The position numbers and the translations under genes were made by a program. Positions 1 through 8,498 of a stretch of 18,791 bases of DNA are shown in pieces; position 1 is the stretch's first letter; each line of letters opens with the position of its first letter. The notes beneath the pieces were generated by a model that worked only from the letters and a program-made list of their open reading frames with translations, was not told the origin of the DNA and made no database searches. The stretch spans positions 1 to 18,791 of the forward strand of contig WFXI01000044.1 in the NCBI GenBank assembly GCA_015490675.1, in the 5' to 3' direction. The DNA comes from Hydrogenothermaceae bacterium. Lineage in GTDB: Bacteria; Aquificota; Aquificia; Aquificales; Hydrogenothermaceae.

Positions 1-78
1 AATATTACTGATTACAAAAGTGTGTCCTTAGAAGAAGTAAAGAAGATTTTATTGAAAAATCTATTAAGTTGTTTATAA
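1..78 (+). CDS. C-terminal end of an unidentified protein (partial)
   Basis: Frame 1 is open from the window edge for 25 codons and closes with TAA at 76-78; the other two + frames close early. The residues (for example SLEEVKKILLKNLL) look like the amphipathic end of a real protein, but there is too little to name a family. The end of this frame overlaps the promoter proposed for the toxin-antitoxin pair. Confidence 0.45.
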   Translation, partial: NITDYKSVSLEEVKKILLKNLLSCL

Positions 79-79
79 T
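52..79 (+). promoter_or_regulatory. Promoter of the toxin-antitoxin operon
   Basis: A sigma-70-like pair is visible: TTGAAA at 52-57, a 16-bp spacer and a perfect TATAAT at 74-79. Transcription would start near 86, about 30 bases before the antitoxin ATG at 116, and could run on through the housekeeping block, which has no obvious later promoter. Confidence 0.6.
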
Positions 80-81
80 AG

Positions 82-102
82 TTTTACACAATATTTTACA
101 CA
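82..102 (+). promoter_or_regulatory. Tandem direct repeat, candidate RHH operator
   Basis: TTTTACACA occurs at 82-90 and again at 94-102, a 12-bp period, directly downstream of the -10 box and over the expected transcription start. Ribbon-helix-helix antitoxins commonly bind tandem or inverted short sites in their own promoters. This is therefore a plausible autoregulatory operator, inferred from position only. Confidence 0.4.
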
Positions 103-115
103 AAAAGAGGCAAAA

Positions 116-346
116 ATGGCACATGTAAGACTCAACATATCCCTAGATGAAGATTTAGCACGAGAATTAAATGAAATTGCTAAAGAACTTGGAGAAAAGA
201 AAAGTCATATAATCAGAGACGCTCTTATGTATTATTTTGATTATTTAGATGTGAAAATTGCAGAAAAAAGACTTAAAGAAATAGAAGAAGGAAAAGAGGA
301 GTTAATCCCTGCAGAGAAAGTTTTTGAAGAGCTAGGATTAAAATAA
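116..346 (+). CDS. Ribbon-helix-helix antitoxin (CopG/RelB-like)
   Basis: This 76-aa protein has the ribbon-helix-helix layout. A short N-terminal strand (VRLNISLDEDL, residues 4-14) is followed by two helices with the turn GEKKSHIIRDAL (about 26-37), and then a charged C-terminal tail that would wrap the toxin. An AGAGG Shine-Dalgarno lies at 106-110, five bases before ATG. The stop is two bases before the toxin ATG, the usual antitoxin-then-toxin order. It should bind its own promoter and neutralise the downstream RelE-like toxin; the direct repeat at 82-102 is the likely site. The exact subfamily is not certain. Confidence 0.8.
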   Translation: MAHVRLNISLDEDLARELNEIAKELGEKKSHIIRDALMYYFDYLDVKIAEKRLKEIEEGKEELIPAEKVFEELGLK

Positions 347-348
347 TT

Positions 349-609
349 ATGTATAAACTTCTTTTCCACAAAGAAGCTAAAAGAGAATTATCTAGATTAC
401 CAAAACATATCCAAAAAATTATAAAAGATAAGCTATTTATATTATCTCAAAATCCAGAAATTCTAAAAAATAATATAAAAACTTTGAAAGGAAAATACAA
501 AGGATTAAAAAGATTAAGAGTTGGAAATTACAGGATAATATTTGAAGAAAAAGAGAAAGAGTTAGTTATACTAATAATTAGAATAGCCCATAGAGGAGAG
601 GTTTATTAA
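349..609 (+). CDS. RelE/ParE-superfamily toxin
   Basis: This 86-aa protein has the RelE/ParE fold signature. It opens with a basic strand and helix (FHKEAKRELSRLPKHIQKII), then has the core KGLKRLRVGNYRIIFEEKEK and ends IAHRGEVY, matching the family pattern of RxGxYRIIY and HRxxVY. RelE members cut mRNA in the ribosome and ParE members poison gyrase. The conserved Arg-rich core and the IAHRGEVY end favour a RelE-type ribonuclease, but this is not proved. It is paired with the antitoxin two bases upstream. Its TAA stop overlaps the ATG of the next gene (TAATG), so the downstream gene may be translationally coupled. Confidence 0.85.
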   Translation: MYKLLFHKEAKRELSRLPKHIQKIIKDKLFILSQNPEILKNNIKTLKGKYKGLKRLRVGNYRIIFEEKEKELVILIIRIAHRGEVY

Positions 610-1034
610 TGGAAGGTATGATGAAAGCTTATACAGAATACTTAACATTTAACACAAAAAATAGAAGAGAATTAATCAGAATCACTGATAAAGTTCAAGA
701 AGCAGTTAATAAATCAGGAATAAAAGAAGGACTTTGTCTTGTCTCTGCTATGCATTTAACTGCATCCGTGTTTATCCAAGACGATGAAGAAGGACTTCAC
801 GAAGATATATGGCAGTGGCTAGAAAATCTAGCACCTTTTAAGCCAGATTATAAACACCATTTAACAGGCGAAGATAATGCAGATGCTCATTTAAAAAATC
901 TCCTTACACATCTTCAAGTGGTTTTACCTGTTACAAATGGCAAATTAGACCTTGGCCCCTGGCAGGAAATATTTTATGCAGAATATGATGGTCAAAGACC
1001 AAAAAGAGTAATTATCAAAATTATAGGCATATAG
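609..1034 (+). CDS. YjbQ/UPF0047 family protein
   Basis: The 141-aa sequence matches the YjbQ family (annotated as secondary thiamine-phosphate synthase enzymes, with uncertain physiological role). Visible signatures are AMHLTASVFIQDDEEGL (about 47-63), a histidine-rich stretch HHLTGEDNADAHLKN (83-97) and LPVTNGKLDLGPWQEIFYAE (106-125), followed by DGQRPKRV. The conserved histidines and acids form a metal-binding site in solved members. The start at 609 is supported by AGGAGAGG just upstream and by overlap with the toxin stop; ATG codons at 618 and 621 are alternatives. It is probably co-transcribed with the UbiD gene four bases downstream. No functional link to the toxin-antitoxin pair is implied. 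Confidence 0.85.
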   Translation: MEGMMKAYTEYLTFNTKNRRELIRITDKVQEAVNKSGIKEGLCLVSAMHLTASVFIQDDEEGLHEDIWQWLENLAPFKPDYKHHLTGEDNADAHLKNLLTHLQVVLPVTNGKLDLGPWQEIFYAEYDGQRPKRVIIKIIGI

Positions 1035-1038
1035 GCTA

Positions 1039-2883
1039 ATGGAAAAATTTTTAACAGAAGTAAAAAAACTTGGAAAGCTAAAAGTAATAGAAGAGCCTTT
1101 AGATGTAAATCTTGAAATTCCTCATATAGCCTACATAGAAGTAAAAAAAGAAGATAGTAAAGTTTTACTTTTTAAAAATCCTGTAGATAAAAAAGAAAAT
1201 AAAAAGTTTAATATTCCTGTAGTGATGAATATTTTTGCAAATTTTGAAATAACAAATTTTATTTTTGGAAAACATCCAGATAAAATAGCAAAAGAAATAC
1301 AAGAACTTTTAGAACCTAAAACACCAAATAGTTTAAAGGAAAAAATAAATACACTACTTACATTTTCAAAACTTCGTAAAATCTTTCCTAAAAGAACCAA
1401 AAAAAGAGGAATTTGCCAGCAGATTATCTATACCAAAGAGGAAATTGACTTAGATAACCTACCTATTTTAAAAACTTGGCCTAAAGATGCAGGAAAATTT
1501 ATTACCACAGGGCAAGTTTACACAAAAAGTTTAGATGGAAAAAAATATAACCTTGGACTTTATAGGATACAAAAGTTATCAAAGAATAAACTAATTATGC
1601 ACTGGCAAATACATAAAGATGGAGCACACTTTTTTCATGAATATAAAAAAGCAAACAAAAAAATGCCTGTTTCCATTGCTATAGGAGGAGACCCTCTATA
1701 CTACTGGTGTGGGCAGGCACCTCTTCCAAATGGAATTTTTGAACTTCTACTTTATGGATTTATAAGAAAAGAAAATCCAGTTTTAGTTAAATCAATTACA
1801 AATGATATATATGTGCCTTATGATGTAGATATAGTTATAGAAGGATATGTTGACCCTAATGAATTTGCCATAGAAGGACCATTTGGAGACCATACAGGAT
1901 ACTATACACCACCAGAAGAATTTCCTGTTTTAACAGTTACTGCAATAACTATGAAAAATAATCCTTACTTTACAGCTACAGTTGTAGGTAAACCGCCGTT
2001 AGAAGATAAATATATGGGATGGGCTACAGAAAGGATATTTTTACCACTTTTAAAAACAACCACTCCAGATTTGATTGATTACCATATGCCTGAAAATGGA
2101 TGTTTCCATAATTTGCTTATAGCAAAAATTTCACCAAGATATAAAGGACATTCTAAACAAATAATGCACGCCTTGTGGGGCGTAGGACAAATGAGCTTTT
2201 TAAAGCACGCAGTTTTCGTTAATCAAAACGCTCCAGATTTAACAGATTATGAGAATTTAGCAAGATACATATTAAATAGAATAACAGAGAAGTCATTCTT
2301 AGTAACAGAAGGTATAGTAGACCAGCTAGACCACGCAAGCTACGAACCTTTAGTTGGAGGAAAGTTAGGAATAGACGCAACAGGAAAACCTGTAGAAAAA
2401 ACGGTAAAAACTTTAGCAGATGGAGAATTATTAGGAAAAATACAAAGTTTAGATAAAGATATTTTAGAGCTAAAGCAGTATTTTACAGACACAGCAAATC
2501 CTATAACTGTTATAAAAGTAAAGAAAACAAAACCTGTAAAGGAGATTTTTAATAAATTAAAACAACTTAAAGAATTTTTAAAAATAGTAATTTTTGTTGA
2601 TGATTATATGAATGATTTAAATAACCCTTATATGCTTGTTTGGAGAGTAACTAATAATATAGATGCTCTGTATGATGTTTGGATTGAAGAAATTTGGGGA
2701 GTTGATGCAACCTCAAAATCAAAATTAGATGGATACACTAGAAAATGGCCTGAAGATACTCATTGTGACAAAAATGTTATAGAAAGTTTAATAAATAGAG
2801 GAATTATTGATATGGATAAAAACTTTTTAATGAAATATCAGATTGTAGAGGAGGCAAATGACAAAGTTGATCAAGACAATTAA
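1039..2883 (+). CDS. UbiD-family prenylated-FMN decarboxylase
   Basis: This 614-aa protein is a UbiD-family decarboxylase. These enzymes use prenylated FMN (made by UbiX) to remove carboxyl groups from aromatic or unsaturated acids, as in quinone biosynthesis. The family signatures are LYRIQ (Arg176) and IEGPFGDHTGYYTPPEEFP from about 278, which contain the equivalents of the catalytic Arg-Glu-acidic triad (R176, E279, D284). GGDP and TWPKDAGKFIT are also typical. At about 600 residues it is longer than E. coli UbiD and similar to the long forms linked to menaquinone synthesis by the futalosine route (MqnL-like); that assignment is an inference. No ubiX-like partner is in the window. The 3' end overlaps panC by 26 bases. 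Confidence 0.85.
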   Translation: MEKFLTEVKKLGKLKVIEEPLDVNLEIPHIAYIEVKKEDSKVLLFKNPVDKKENKKFNIPVVMNIFANFEITNFIFGKHPDKIAKEIQELLEPKTPNSLKEKINTLLTFSKLRKIFPKRTKKRGICQQIIYTKEEIDLDNLPILKTWPKDAGKFITTGQVYTKSLDGKKYNLGLYRIQKLSKNKLIMHWQIHKDGAHFFHEYKKANKKMPVSIAIGGDPLYYWCGQAPLPNGIFELLLYGFIRKENPVLVKSITNDIYVPYDVDIVIEGYVDPNEFAIEGPFGDHTGYYTPPEEFPVLTVTAITMKNNPYFTATVVGKPPLEDKYMGWATERIFLPLLKTTTPDLIDYHMPENGCFHNLLIAKISPRYKGHSKQIMHALWGVGQMSFLKHAVFVNQNAPDLTDYENLARYILNRITEKSFLVTEGIVDQLDHASYEPLVGGKLGIDATGKPVEKTVKTLADGELLGKIQSLDKDILELKQYFTDTANPITVIKVKKTKPVKEIFNKLKQLKEFLKIVIFVDDYMNDLNNPYMLVWRVTNNIDALYDVWIEEIWGVDATSKSKLDGYTRKWPEDTHCDKNVIESLINRGIIDMDKNFLMKYQIVEEANDKVDQDN

Positions 2884-3703
2884 TGAAATGAAAAAAATCT
2901 CAAAATCTTTAAAATTACAAAACAAAAAAATTGGATTTGTCCCTACAATGGGATATTTACATAAAGGTCATTTGTCTTTAGTGGAATGTAGCAAGAAAGA
3001 AAATGATATAACAGTAGTCAGTATATTTGTTAATCCAACACAGTTTGGAGAAAATGAAGATTTTGATAAATATCCTAGAGATTTAGAGAGAGATTTAAAG
3101 CTTTGTGAAGATGCAGGAGTAGATTATGTTTTTGCACCAAGAGCCTCTGAAATGTATCCAGAAGGATATTCAACATATGTAATTATGGAAACTCTCACAG
3201 ATAAACTTTGTGGAAAATACAGACCAGGACATTTCAAGGGAGTTTTAACAGTAGTTAATAAACTTTTTAATATTGTTCAGCCTGACAATGCATATTTTGG
3301 AGAAAAAGATTATCAACAACTAATCATAATCAAAAAAATGGTTGAAGATTTAAATATGAATGTTAATGTAGTTGGCTGTCCTATTGTTAGAGAAGAAGAT
3401 GGGCTTGCTATGTCTTCAAGAAACAAATATTTATCTGAAGAAGAAAGAAAATCAGCCCTATCTTTAAGCAAAGCATTATTTTTAGCAAAAGAACTTTTTG
3501 AAAAAGGAGAAACTAACCCTCAAAAATTAAAAGAAGAAATGAAAAAATTAATTTTGTCTTATCCTTTAGTTAAAGAAATCCAATATATAGAAATTGTTGA
3601 CCCTATAACTTTAGAGGAAAAACAAAAAGTAGAAAAAGGAGATAGAGTTTTACTTGCTGTTTTTGTTGGAGATACTAGACTAATAGATAATATAAAACTT
3701 TAG
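2858..3703 (+). CDS. panC: Pantothenate synthetase
   Basis: PanC joins pantoate and beta-alanine with ATP to make pantothenate, the coenzyme A precursor. The 281-aa length is normal. The nucleotidyl-transferase signatures are all present: FVPTMGYLHKGHLSL (27-41, HIGH-like), FVNPTQFGENEDFDKYPR (57-74), GKYRPGHFKG, AYFGEKDYQQ and the KMSKS-like LAMSSRNKYLS. The start is well supported by a strong Shine-Dalgarno (GAGGAGG, ending three bases before ATG) within the end of the UbiD gene, which it overlaps by 26 bases. The MoxR gene follows after nine bases, so it sits in the middle of a long operon. No other pantothenate genes are beside it. Confidence 0.95.
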   Translation: MTKLIKTINEMKKISKSLKLQNKKIGFVPTMGYLHKGHLSLVECSKKENDITVVSIFVNPTQFGENEDFDKYPRDLERDLKLCEDAGVDYVFAPRASEMYPEGYSTYVIMETLTDKLCGKYRPGHFKGVLTVVNKLFNIVQPDNAYFGEKDYQQLIIIKKMVEDLNMNVNVVGCPIVREEDGLAMSSRNKYLSEEERKSALSLSKALFLAKELFEKGETNPQKLKEEMKKLILSYPLVKEIQYIEIVDPITLEEKQKVEKGDRVLLAVFVGDTRLIDNIKL

Positions 3704-3712
3704 GAAACAAAA

Positions 3713-4642
3713 ATGGAATATTCCAGAAAAATAAATGAAATCATTCAAACTTTAACACCATTTTTGCACGGGAAAGAACTGCCTTTAAGACTTTCTCTTA
3801 TTACTTTCTTTACTAGGGGACATTTATTAATTGAGGACTTACCAGGACTTGGTAAAACAACATTGGCAATAGGAATAGCAAAAGTTTTAGGTCTTTCTTT
3901 TGGTAGAATTCAATGCACAAGTGATTTACTACCATCTGATATTATTGGAGTTTCTATTTTTAACAAAGAAAAAGGAGAATTTGAGTTTCATAAAGGGGCA
4001 ATCTTTAACAACATAGTTTTGGTTGATGAATTAAACAGAGCAACCCCTAAAACTCAATCTGCATTACTTGAAGCAATGGGAGAAAAACAAATAACAGCAG
4101 AAGGAAAAACTTATAAACTGCCAAAACCGTTTTTTGTAATAGCTACTCAAAATCCTTTAGAACAGTATGGAACTTTCCCTTTGCCAGAAGCACAACTTGA
4201 CAGATTTTTAATGAAAATAAGTGTAGGTTATCCACCTAGAGAGGCAGAAAAAGAGATTTTAAAAGGTGGTAGTAAAAGAGAAGAACTTTATAATTTAAAG
4301 CCAATTTTAACCAAAGAAGAAACTGTAAAAATTCAGGAAGAAATAAAGCAAAAAGTTTATCTATCAGATAAGATTATTGATTACATTTTAGATATAGTAG
4401 AGGCAACTAGAAAAAGTAAATACTTTTATGCAGGTTTATCAATTAGGGGAAGTTTGGCAATTACTAACGCCTCAAAAACAAATGCATACTTTAAAGGTAG
4501 AGACTATGTAATTCCAGAAGATATTAAAGAGCTTGCACCGTTTATAATTTCTCATAGAGTAATATTTAAAGAGGAGTTTGAAAACATAGATAAAAATGCT
4601 TTCATAAAAGATTTTATAGATGAAATTAAAGTTCCTACCTAA
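3713..4642 (+). CDS. MoxR-family AAA+ ATPase
   Basis: This 309-aa AAA+ protein belongs to the MoxR class, ATP-driven chaperones that often work with DUF58 and VWA or transglutaminase-like proteins. Visible parts are Walker A LPGLGKTTL (43-51, Lys48), the MoxR stretch SDLLPSDIIG, Walker B IVLVDELNRA (101-110), sensor 1 ATQNP (144-148) and GTFPLPEAQLDRF (153-165). The C-terminal lid has SIRGSLAIT. It starts nine bases after panC and its end overlaps the DUF58 gene by 23 bases, so the two are surely co-expressed. The substrate is unknown; the neighbouring membrane proteins suggest a role at the cell envelope. Confidence 0.92.
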   Translation: MEYSRKINEIIQTLTPFLHGKELPLRLSLITFFTRGHLLIEDLPGLGKTTLAIGIAKVLGLSFGRIQCTSDLLPSDIIGVSIFNKEKGEFEFHKGAIFNNIVLVDELNRATPKTQSALLEAMGEKQITAEGKTYKLPKPFFVIATQNPLEQYGTFPLPEAQLDRFLMKISVGYPPREAEKEILKGGSKREELYNLKPILTKEETVKIQEEIKQKVYLSDKIIDYILDIVEATRKSKYFYAGLSIRGSLAITNASKTNAYFKGRDYVIPEDIKELAPFIISHRVIFKEEFENIDKNAFIKDFIDEIKVPT

Positions 4643-5537
4643 AAAGGATAAAAGCTTTTCTATAAAAATAACAAAAGCAGGCTGGATATACATAATAATT
4701 ACCATTCTTCTTGGAGTTGCAGGGGCAAATACAGGAAATAATCTTGTTTATCTAATCTCCTCTGCATTTTTGGCATTTATGGGGATTTCTGGAATTATTG
4801 CAAAAATTAATTTATCTAAACTGGATATAAATCTAGAGCCAGAAAAAGAAATTTTTGCTGGTTTTCCAGCAGTTTTAAACATTTCTGTCATTAACAATAA
4901 AAAGTTTTTTCCATCATTTTTAATAAATGTTTATTTAGACAATAAATATATTACCTTTCCTTTAGTAAACAAGAGCGATAAAGAAGAAAGAACAATAAAC
5001 ATAATTTTCGAAAAAAGAGGCATAAACAAAATCAAAGACATAAAAATTTGCTCTGTTTTTCCATTTAACTTTTTTGAAAGATGTATAAAGCTAAATAAAG
5101 AGATTGAAGTTTTAGTTTTTCCTAAACCTGAGAAGTATAGTTTTTACACTGGAACATCTAAAAAATCTAAAAATAAAAAAGATATCCAAAAATCAAGCTC
5201 AATTAAATCATATGAAGGAGAAATTGCTGGATTTTCTAAATACTATAAAGGAGTTCCTCTTAAGTATATTTCCTGGAAGCACTATGCAAAAACAGGAAAA
5301 CTAATAATAAAAGAATTTATGGAAGATAGTGATATACCTGTAATTATTGATTTAGATGAAATAAAAACAAGTAATATAGAAAAAAAGCTATCCTTTGCCA
5401 CCTACTTGGTTTTAACTAATTTTAGAAATAAAAAGCCAGTTGGATTAAAAGCAGGAAAAGTTTTTATAAAACCTTCTTTAGACTACAAAACAAGACATAA
5501 AATATTAAGGGAGCTAGCTTTGTATGATATCAATTAA
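4620..5537 (+). CDS. DUF58 domain membrane protein
   Basis: This 305-aa protein has the usual DUF58 architecture. The N-terminus runs ITKAGWIYIIITILLGVAGANTGNNLVYL (about 17-45), the family hallmark of a membrane hairpin with the NTGNNL motif. A second hydrophobic segment ends near 62, followed by a soluble domain rich in beta strands. The C-terminal part contains EGEIAGFSKYYKGVPLKYISWKHYAKTGKLIIKEF, matching the conserved DUF58 core (RxYxxGDxxRxIxWkxsAR in many members). It overlaps MoxR at its start (23 bases) and the transglutaminase gene at its end (14 bases). The trio MoxR-DUF58-transglutaminase is a widespread conserved cluster of poorly known envelope function. Confidence 0.88.
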   Translation: MKLKFLPKKDKSFSIKITKAGWIYIIITILLGVAGANTGNNLVYLISSAFLAFMGISGIIAKINLSKLDINLEPEKEIFAGFPAVLNISVINNKKFFPSFLINVYLDNKYITFPLVNKSDKEERTINIIFEKRGINKIKDIKICSVFPFNFFERCIKLNKEIEVLVFPKPEKYSFYTGTSKKSKNKKDIQKSSSIKSYEGEIAGFSKYYKGVPLKYISWKHYAKTGKLIIKEFMEDSDIPVIIDLDEIKTSNIEKKLSFATYLVLTNFRNKKPVGLKAGKVFIKPSLDYKTRHKILRELALYDIN

Positions 5538-7413
5538 AAATTTACTTAATATTTTTGTATATTTTAGTGCATTAGTTGCTTTTGTTTCTGTTATAAATTT
5601 CATAAGTCCTATAGTATCTTTATTTTTCATTTTTCTAATTTTATTATCTATTTACTTAGAAAAAAATAAAAAGCTTTTAAATAGACTATTTATAAATGTT
5701 GTCTCTGTTGTTATTGTTTTATTTTCTTTAATTAGAATTACGCCAGAAAATATTGTCCTTCCTGCTTTAGAAGCATTAGTATTACTACTTGGAATTAAAT
5801 TTATTGAAGATAAAAAACCTAGAGATTATATTCAGATTTTTGCTATTTCTGTTTTTGTTCTTGCTGGTAGGGCTTTGCTATCTTTGGATATAATTTACCT
5901 TGTATATTTTATTATCTTATTTTTCCTTGTTTCTATTGGACTTGTAATTCTTACTTTCTATTCACAAAATAAAGATATTATCTTATCTAAAAATCAGGCT
6001 TTATCACTTATTTTTAAACTTGCTACGATTCCAATTTTAGCTATTCCATTTACAATAGTCATTTTTATAATTCTTCCAAGGACAGACTATCCATTATTTT
6101 CCTTTTTAAATAATCAAAAAACAGCAATAACTGGTTTTTCTTCAAAAGTAGAAATTGGCGAAGTTTCTTCGATACAAGAAACAAATACAGTGGCTTTTAG
6201 ATTTACTACTGATAGACCTGTAAATAAAAATGTTTACATAAGAGGAATAGTTTTAGATTATTTTGATGGAAAAAAATGGATTAGAAAAGATAAAACTATA
6301 ATAAAAAGATTTCCTTCTAGAAAAGTTTTACGAAAATCTGTAAAACAGACTGTGTTTTTAACACCTTATGGAGAAAATTATCTTTTTTCAATAAATTATC
6401 CAGTGTTTGTTGAAGGAATTAAGCATAAGTTTTATAAAGACTACACATTAGAAAGCGTTAAACCAATAAAAAAGGCTATAAAATATACAGTTTATTCTTT
6501 AATCTCAAACAAAATTCCAGAAAAAAGCATAAATCTAAATAGATATTTACAAATACCAAAAAATACCTCAAAAAAACTTATTAAATTTGCAAAAAGTTTA
6601 AAAAAAGGAAAAACAAATCAAGAGTTTGTAAACTTTTTAAAGAGATATTTTAATAAAAATTTTAAATATTCTCTGGAAAACTTGCCTGTATCAGAAAAAC
6701 CAATTGAAGATTTTCTATTTAAATACAAATATGGAAATTGTGAGTATTTTGCATCTGCTACAGCTTTAATACTTCGTATAAATGGTATTCCTGCAAGGTT
6801 AGTTGCTGGTTATAGAAATGTTTATTATAACGAAATAGGAAATTATTATTTAGTGTTACAAAAAGACGCTCATGTATGGGTAGAGTATTATGAAAATGGT
6901 ATCTGGCATACATTAGATACAACTATAGCACCTGCCTCAAATTTATCTGTAAAACGGGAAATTCCTTTAACATTTAAAATTAAGCTTTTCTTTGACACTA
7001 TAAATTACTACTACATAACCTTTATAGTAAATTTTGACACTACAAAACAAATAAAAATCGCTAAAAATCTAGGAGGAACTCTTTTAAATATAAAAACTAT
7101 TTTTGAAAAAAATATAACTCTAATATCTTTAATTTTTGGAGTAACCTTTATTATAGCTATTGCTATTAAGCAGGTAAAAATTCCTTTAGAAAAAAGAGCT
7201 TTAGATAGCTTTTTAAAAACTCTAGAGAAAAAAGGTTATGAAAAATCCGATAATGAAGGGCTAGAAGAGTTTGTAATGAAGATAAAAGATGATAATATAA
7301 GACTTATAGCTCTTAAATGGGTGAAAGAATATGAGAAAATTATTTTTAAGGATAAAAAACTAACTTTAAGTGATTATAAGTTATTGAAAAATATAGAAAA
7401 TCTATTAAAATAG
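5524..7413 (+). CDS. Transglutaminase-like membrane protein (TgpA-type)
   Basis: This 629-aa protein has about five to six hydrophobic segments in the first 190 residues, a periplasmic transglutaminase-like domain, another membrane segment near 537-555 (ISLIFGVTFIIAIAI) and a short DUF4129-like cytoplasmic tail. The catalytic triad can be placed at Cys406 (YGNCEYFASATALILR), His450 (DAHVWVEYY) and Asp465 (WHTLDTT). The domain order and length fit the TgpA/DUF3488 family. Known TgpA in Pseudomonas is essential, but its substrate is unknown. It overlaps DUF58 by 14 bases. It lies 35 bases before cas6, so read-through into cas6 is possible. Confidence 0.88.
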   Translation: MISIKNLLNIFVYFSALVAFVSVINFISPIVSLFFIFLILLSIYLEKNKKLLNRLFINVVSVVIVLFSLIRITPENIVLPALEALVLLLGIKFIEDKKPRDYIQIFAISVFVLAGRALLSLDIIYLVYFIILFFLVSIGLVILTFYSQNKDIILSKNQALSLIFKLATIPILAIPFTIVIFIILPRTDYPLFSFLNNQKTAITGFSSKVEIGEVSSIQETNTVAFRFTTDRPVNKNVYIRGIVLDYFDGKKWIRKDKTIIKRFPSRKVLRKSVKQTVFLTPYGENYLFSINYPVFVEGIKHKFYKDYTLESVKPIKKAIKYTVYSLISNKIPEKSINLNRYLQIPKNTSKKLIKFAKSLKKGKTNQEFVNFLKRYFNKNFKYSLENLPVSEKPIEDFLFKYKYGNCEYFASATALILRINGIPARLVAGYRNVYYNEIGNYYLVLQKDAHVWVEYYENGIWHTLDTTIAPASNLSVKREIPLTFKIKLFFDTINYYYITFIVNFDTTKQIKIAKNLGGTLLNIKTIFEKNITLISLIFGVTFIIAIAIKQVKIPLEKRALDSFLKTLEKKGYEKSDNEGLEEFVMKIKDDNIRLIALKWVKEYEKIIFKDKKLTLSDYKLLKNIENLLK

Positions 7414-7448
7414 ATTAGTCTTTTTTAAATAACTTTCGGGGGAGGCCG

Positions 7449-8213
7449 ATGAGGCTGAAGGTTTGTATAGAGGCACCAATAGTGCCAATAGTTTATAGAC
7501 ATAGGGTATTGTCTCTTATTAAAGAGGCATTAAAAAAGGCAGGTATTGAAGATAAAAAGGCATATTTCTGTTTTAATTTGTCTTTACCTGCTAATAAAAA
7601 TCCAAAAGTTGCAGATATTACTATAGACGAAGAATATTCAATAAGGGATTTAATATTTAGACTGAAAAATAAAGAAATAGGACTTTACATATCCTCTACA
7701 GATAAAAACTTTATAGATGCTATTTTAGAAGGCATAAAAAAGATAAAAATATTTAACTTTAGCTCTGATAAAACTATGCTTGTAGATGGAAGAAAAATAT
7801 ACTGGAAGATAAAGAAAGTAGAAGTTGTGGAAGAAGAGGAAATTTCATCAGAAGAGGTTGTATTTAAAACAAACTCACCAATTTTATTAGAAAGAGACAA
7901 AAAACCTGTTTTATATAATGAAGCTATTTTTGAGGAAGTTTTAAACGAAAATATAAAACAAAGATTTTTAACAATTTTAGGAAGGGAACCAAAGAGAAAA
8001 TTAGAGTTTGAACCAATAGAAATGGGGAAAGTAGTTGTAAAACATACATTAAAATCATTTAGAGAAAAAACTGGAAAACCAATAATGTATCTAACTGGAA
8101 GTGCAGGAAAGTTTAAATTAAAAGGAGATGTGGAAGACCTTAATATAATTTATCAAACAGGTATAGGCCTTCGCACAAACCAAGGTTTTGGAATGATTAA
8201 TGTTTTAAGTTAG
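7449..8213 (+). CDS. cas6: CRISPR repeat endoribonuclease Cas6 (first copy)
   Basis: Cas6 cuts pre-crRNA within repeats to give mature guides with an 8-nt 5' handle. This 254-aa protein has the RAMP glycine-rich loop at its very end (GIGLRTNQGFGMINV, 238-252), a classical Cas6 feature. It also has TNSPILL near 141 and an N-terminal YRHRVLSLIKEAL (16-28) whose Tyr16 and His18 are candidate active-site residues. GGGGGAGG lies just before ATG with very short spacing. It stands 35 bases after the transglutaminase gene, about 5 kb from the nearest array and not beside other cas genes. Its last nine bases overlap the convergent 97-aa gene. It differs in family from the second Cas6 at 10547-11416. 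Which one processes the local repeats cannot be told. Confidence 0.85.
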   Translation: MRLKVCIEAPIVPIVYRHRVLSLIKEALKKAGIEDKKAYFCFNLSLPANKNPKVADITIDEEYSIRDLIFRLKNKEIGLYISSTDKNFIDAILEGIKKIKIFNFSSDKTMLVDGRKIYWKIKKVEVVEEEEISSEEVVFKTNSPILLERDKKPVLYNEAIFEEVLNENIKQRFLTILGREPKRKLEFEPIEMGKVVVKHTLKSFREKTGKPIMYLTGSAGKFKLKGDVEDLNIIYQTGIGLRTNQGFGMINVLS

Positions 8214-8498
8214 TCTATCTCTTTTTAAATCTTCCTCAATTAGTTTCCTACTTTTTTCCTCAATATAAGGCTGTTTTTTCCATACATATCTTAAAGTTAA
8301 AACATATCCAATAAAACAAACAATATGAAAAGCAACAATAGGGGGAGATAACAGCCCTTCATCTAGTATTAAACTTAAAATTTCTGAAACTATAGCACCA
8401 AAAAAGATGAATAAAAAGGTAATTCCATAAAAAAGAGTAACTTTTCGGTTTAAAGCATATTCTTCTTGTTCTTTTGCTATCATTTCTTCTTTTGTCAT
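8205..8498 (-). CDS. Small two-helix membrane protein
   Basis: This 97-aa protein is not recognised. After a charged N-terminus (MTKEEMIAKEQEEYALNRK) come two hydrophobic segments, about 20-43 (TLFYGITFLFIFFGAIVSEILSL) and about 52-70, and then a basic cytoplasmic tail. I chose the ATG at 8498 rather than an upstream GTG. It overlaps the CorA stop by one base (TAATG), and a GGGGTGG Shine-Dalgarno lies five bases before it, inside the last codons of corA. It is therefore translationally coupled to the magnesium channel and might be an accessory subunit, which is inference. Its 3' end overlaps the convergent cas6 by nine bases. Confidence 0.7.
   Translation of the reverse strand: MTKEEMIAKEQEEYALNRKVTLFYGITFLFIFFGAIVSEILSLILDEGLLSPPIVAFHIVCFIGYVLTLRYVWKKQPYIEEKSRKLIEEDLKRDRLT

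Noticed and set aside
1131..1400. 89-codon frame opposite the UbiD gene
   Set aside because: It is the antisense shadow of a strong coding gene, with serine/phenylalanine-rich composition typical of reverse reading in AT-rich genes. The same applies to frames at 4472-4705, 7685-7900, 11870-12061 and 12825-13094.
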